From Paludibacter sp. (GTDB lineage Bacteria > Bacteroidota > Bacteroidia > Bacteroidales > Paludibacteraceae): 7,007 nucleotides of DNA. Positions 6,816 through 7,007 of the stretch are shown here, piece after piece. Below the pieces are notes generated by a model that made no database searches, was not told the origin of the DNA, and saw nothing but the letters and a program-made list of their open reading frames with translations. The DNA is taken from contig JAGPIU010000049.1 in NCBI GenBank assembly GCA_018054805.1, positions 1 to 7,007 of the forward strand, given 5' to 3'. Within the stretch, counting starts at the first letter, position 1. Every line of letters begins with the position of its first letter. Made by a program: the position numbers and the translations under genes.

Positions 6816-7007
6816 ATGAATATGAAAATGAGAACTTCAAAATATATCATACCTGCATTTTTGTCTGTGGCCATTTGGTCGAATGCACAGACCCTGGACC
6901 AGAATGTGACTGTGGAGCGCGAATATAAACCGGTGATTCAGGATGCCGGGAAAATTAATTCGGTGCCGCAAATTATGGAACCCAATGTGGAAAAAATTCC
7001 GGCAACC
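6816..7007 (+). CDS. Exported protein, likely outer-membrane, N-terminal 64 residues only (cut by window edge)
   Basis: An open frame runs from ATG at 6816 to the right edge. Further in-frame ATGs lie at 6822 and 6828; the signal peptide looks most natural from 6828 (MRTSKYII...), but the choice cannot be settled here. The signal ends S-N-A before Q25. The mature start, QTLDQNVTVEREYKPVI and on through DAGKIN (43-48), resembles, from memory, the N-termini of uncharacterised Bacteroidota outer-membrane proteins sometimes labelled TonB-dependent receptor-like. The beta-barrel, if any, lies outside the window. The start is 38 bases after the TPR gene stop, with no promoter motif in the gap, so the two probably share an mRNA. 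An AGGA at 6796-6799 is too far away to act as a normal ribosome-binding site. That it is an exported protein is well supported; its function is not known. Confidence 0.75.
   Translation, partial: MNMKMRTSKYIIPAFLSVAIWSNAQTLDQNVTVEREYKPVIQDAGKINSVPQIMEPNVEKIPAT

Noticed and set aside
5935..6840. Long leftward open frame of 301 codons opposite the end of the large TPR gene
   Set aside because: It lies entirely antisense to a well-supported repeat protein and extends over the start of the next gene. It shows no recognisable domain, and its protein is rich in Ile, Cys, His and Phe without pattern. The open frame is probably a by-product of the codon use of the true gene.
1..7007. Search for CRISPR, mobile element, tRNA, phage, toxin-antitoxin or defence genes
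   Set aside because: No regularly spaced DNA repeats, transposase or integrase motifs, terminal repeats, or cloverleaf-like sequences were seen. All long frames are accounted for by six ordinary genes.

Overview
The window looks like chromosomal DNA from a member of the Bacteroidota (Bacteroidetes). Three signs support this. Promoter-like octamers of the TAnnTTTG type lie in front of the genes. Starts lack a clear Shine-Dalgarno sequence. All three exported proteins have a signal peptide whose predicted cleavage site leaves glutamine as the first mature residue. I cannot name a genus or species.

Layout: a leftward block (positions 1-2841) reads, in transcription order, a cytosolic TPR protein of 458 residues, a DedA-family membrane protein, and shikimate dehydrogenase (aroE, whose 3' end runs off the left edge). 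Gaps of 26 and 10 bases suggest one operon. A divergent intergenic region of 308 bases (2842-3149) carries a -7 promoter-like motif for each direction. Rightward genes follow: a zinc-ribbon Nudix hydrolase (3150-3677); a 1010-residue secreted TPR-repeat protein (3745-6777) with its own promoter at the end of the Nudix gene; and, 38 bases later, the first 64 codons of a second exported protein that runs off the right edge.

Working picture: the left block combines housekeeping metabolism (aromatic amino-acid synthesis), envelope lipid transport (DedA) and a helical-repeat scaffold. The right block is best read as a two-gene envelope unit, a large periplasmic TPR solenoid and an exported partner that resembles uncharacterised Bacteroidota outer-membrane proteins. 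That pair is the least explained part of the window. I see no mobile element, CRISPR array, tRNA or rRNA gene, phage gene, toxin-antitoxin or defence cassette, and I do not claim a new system. The most useful leads are the TPR/exported-protein pair, the secretory signal on the DedA protein, and the promoter that argues for a shorter start of the leftward TPR gene.
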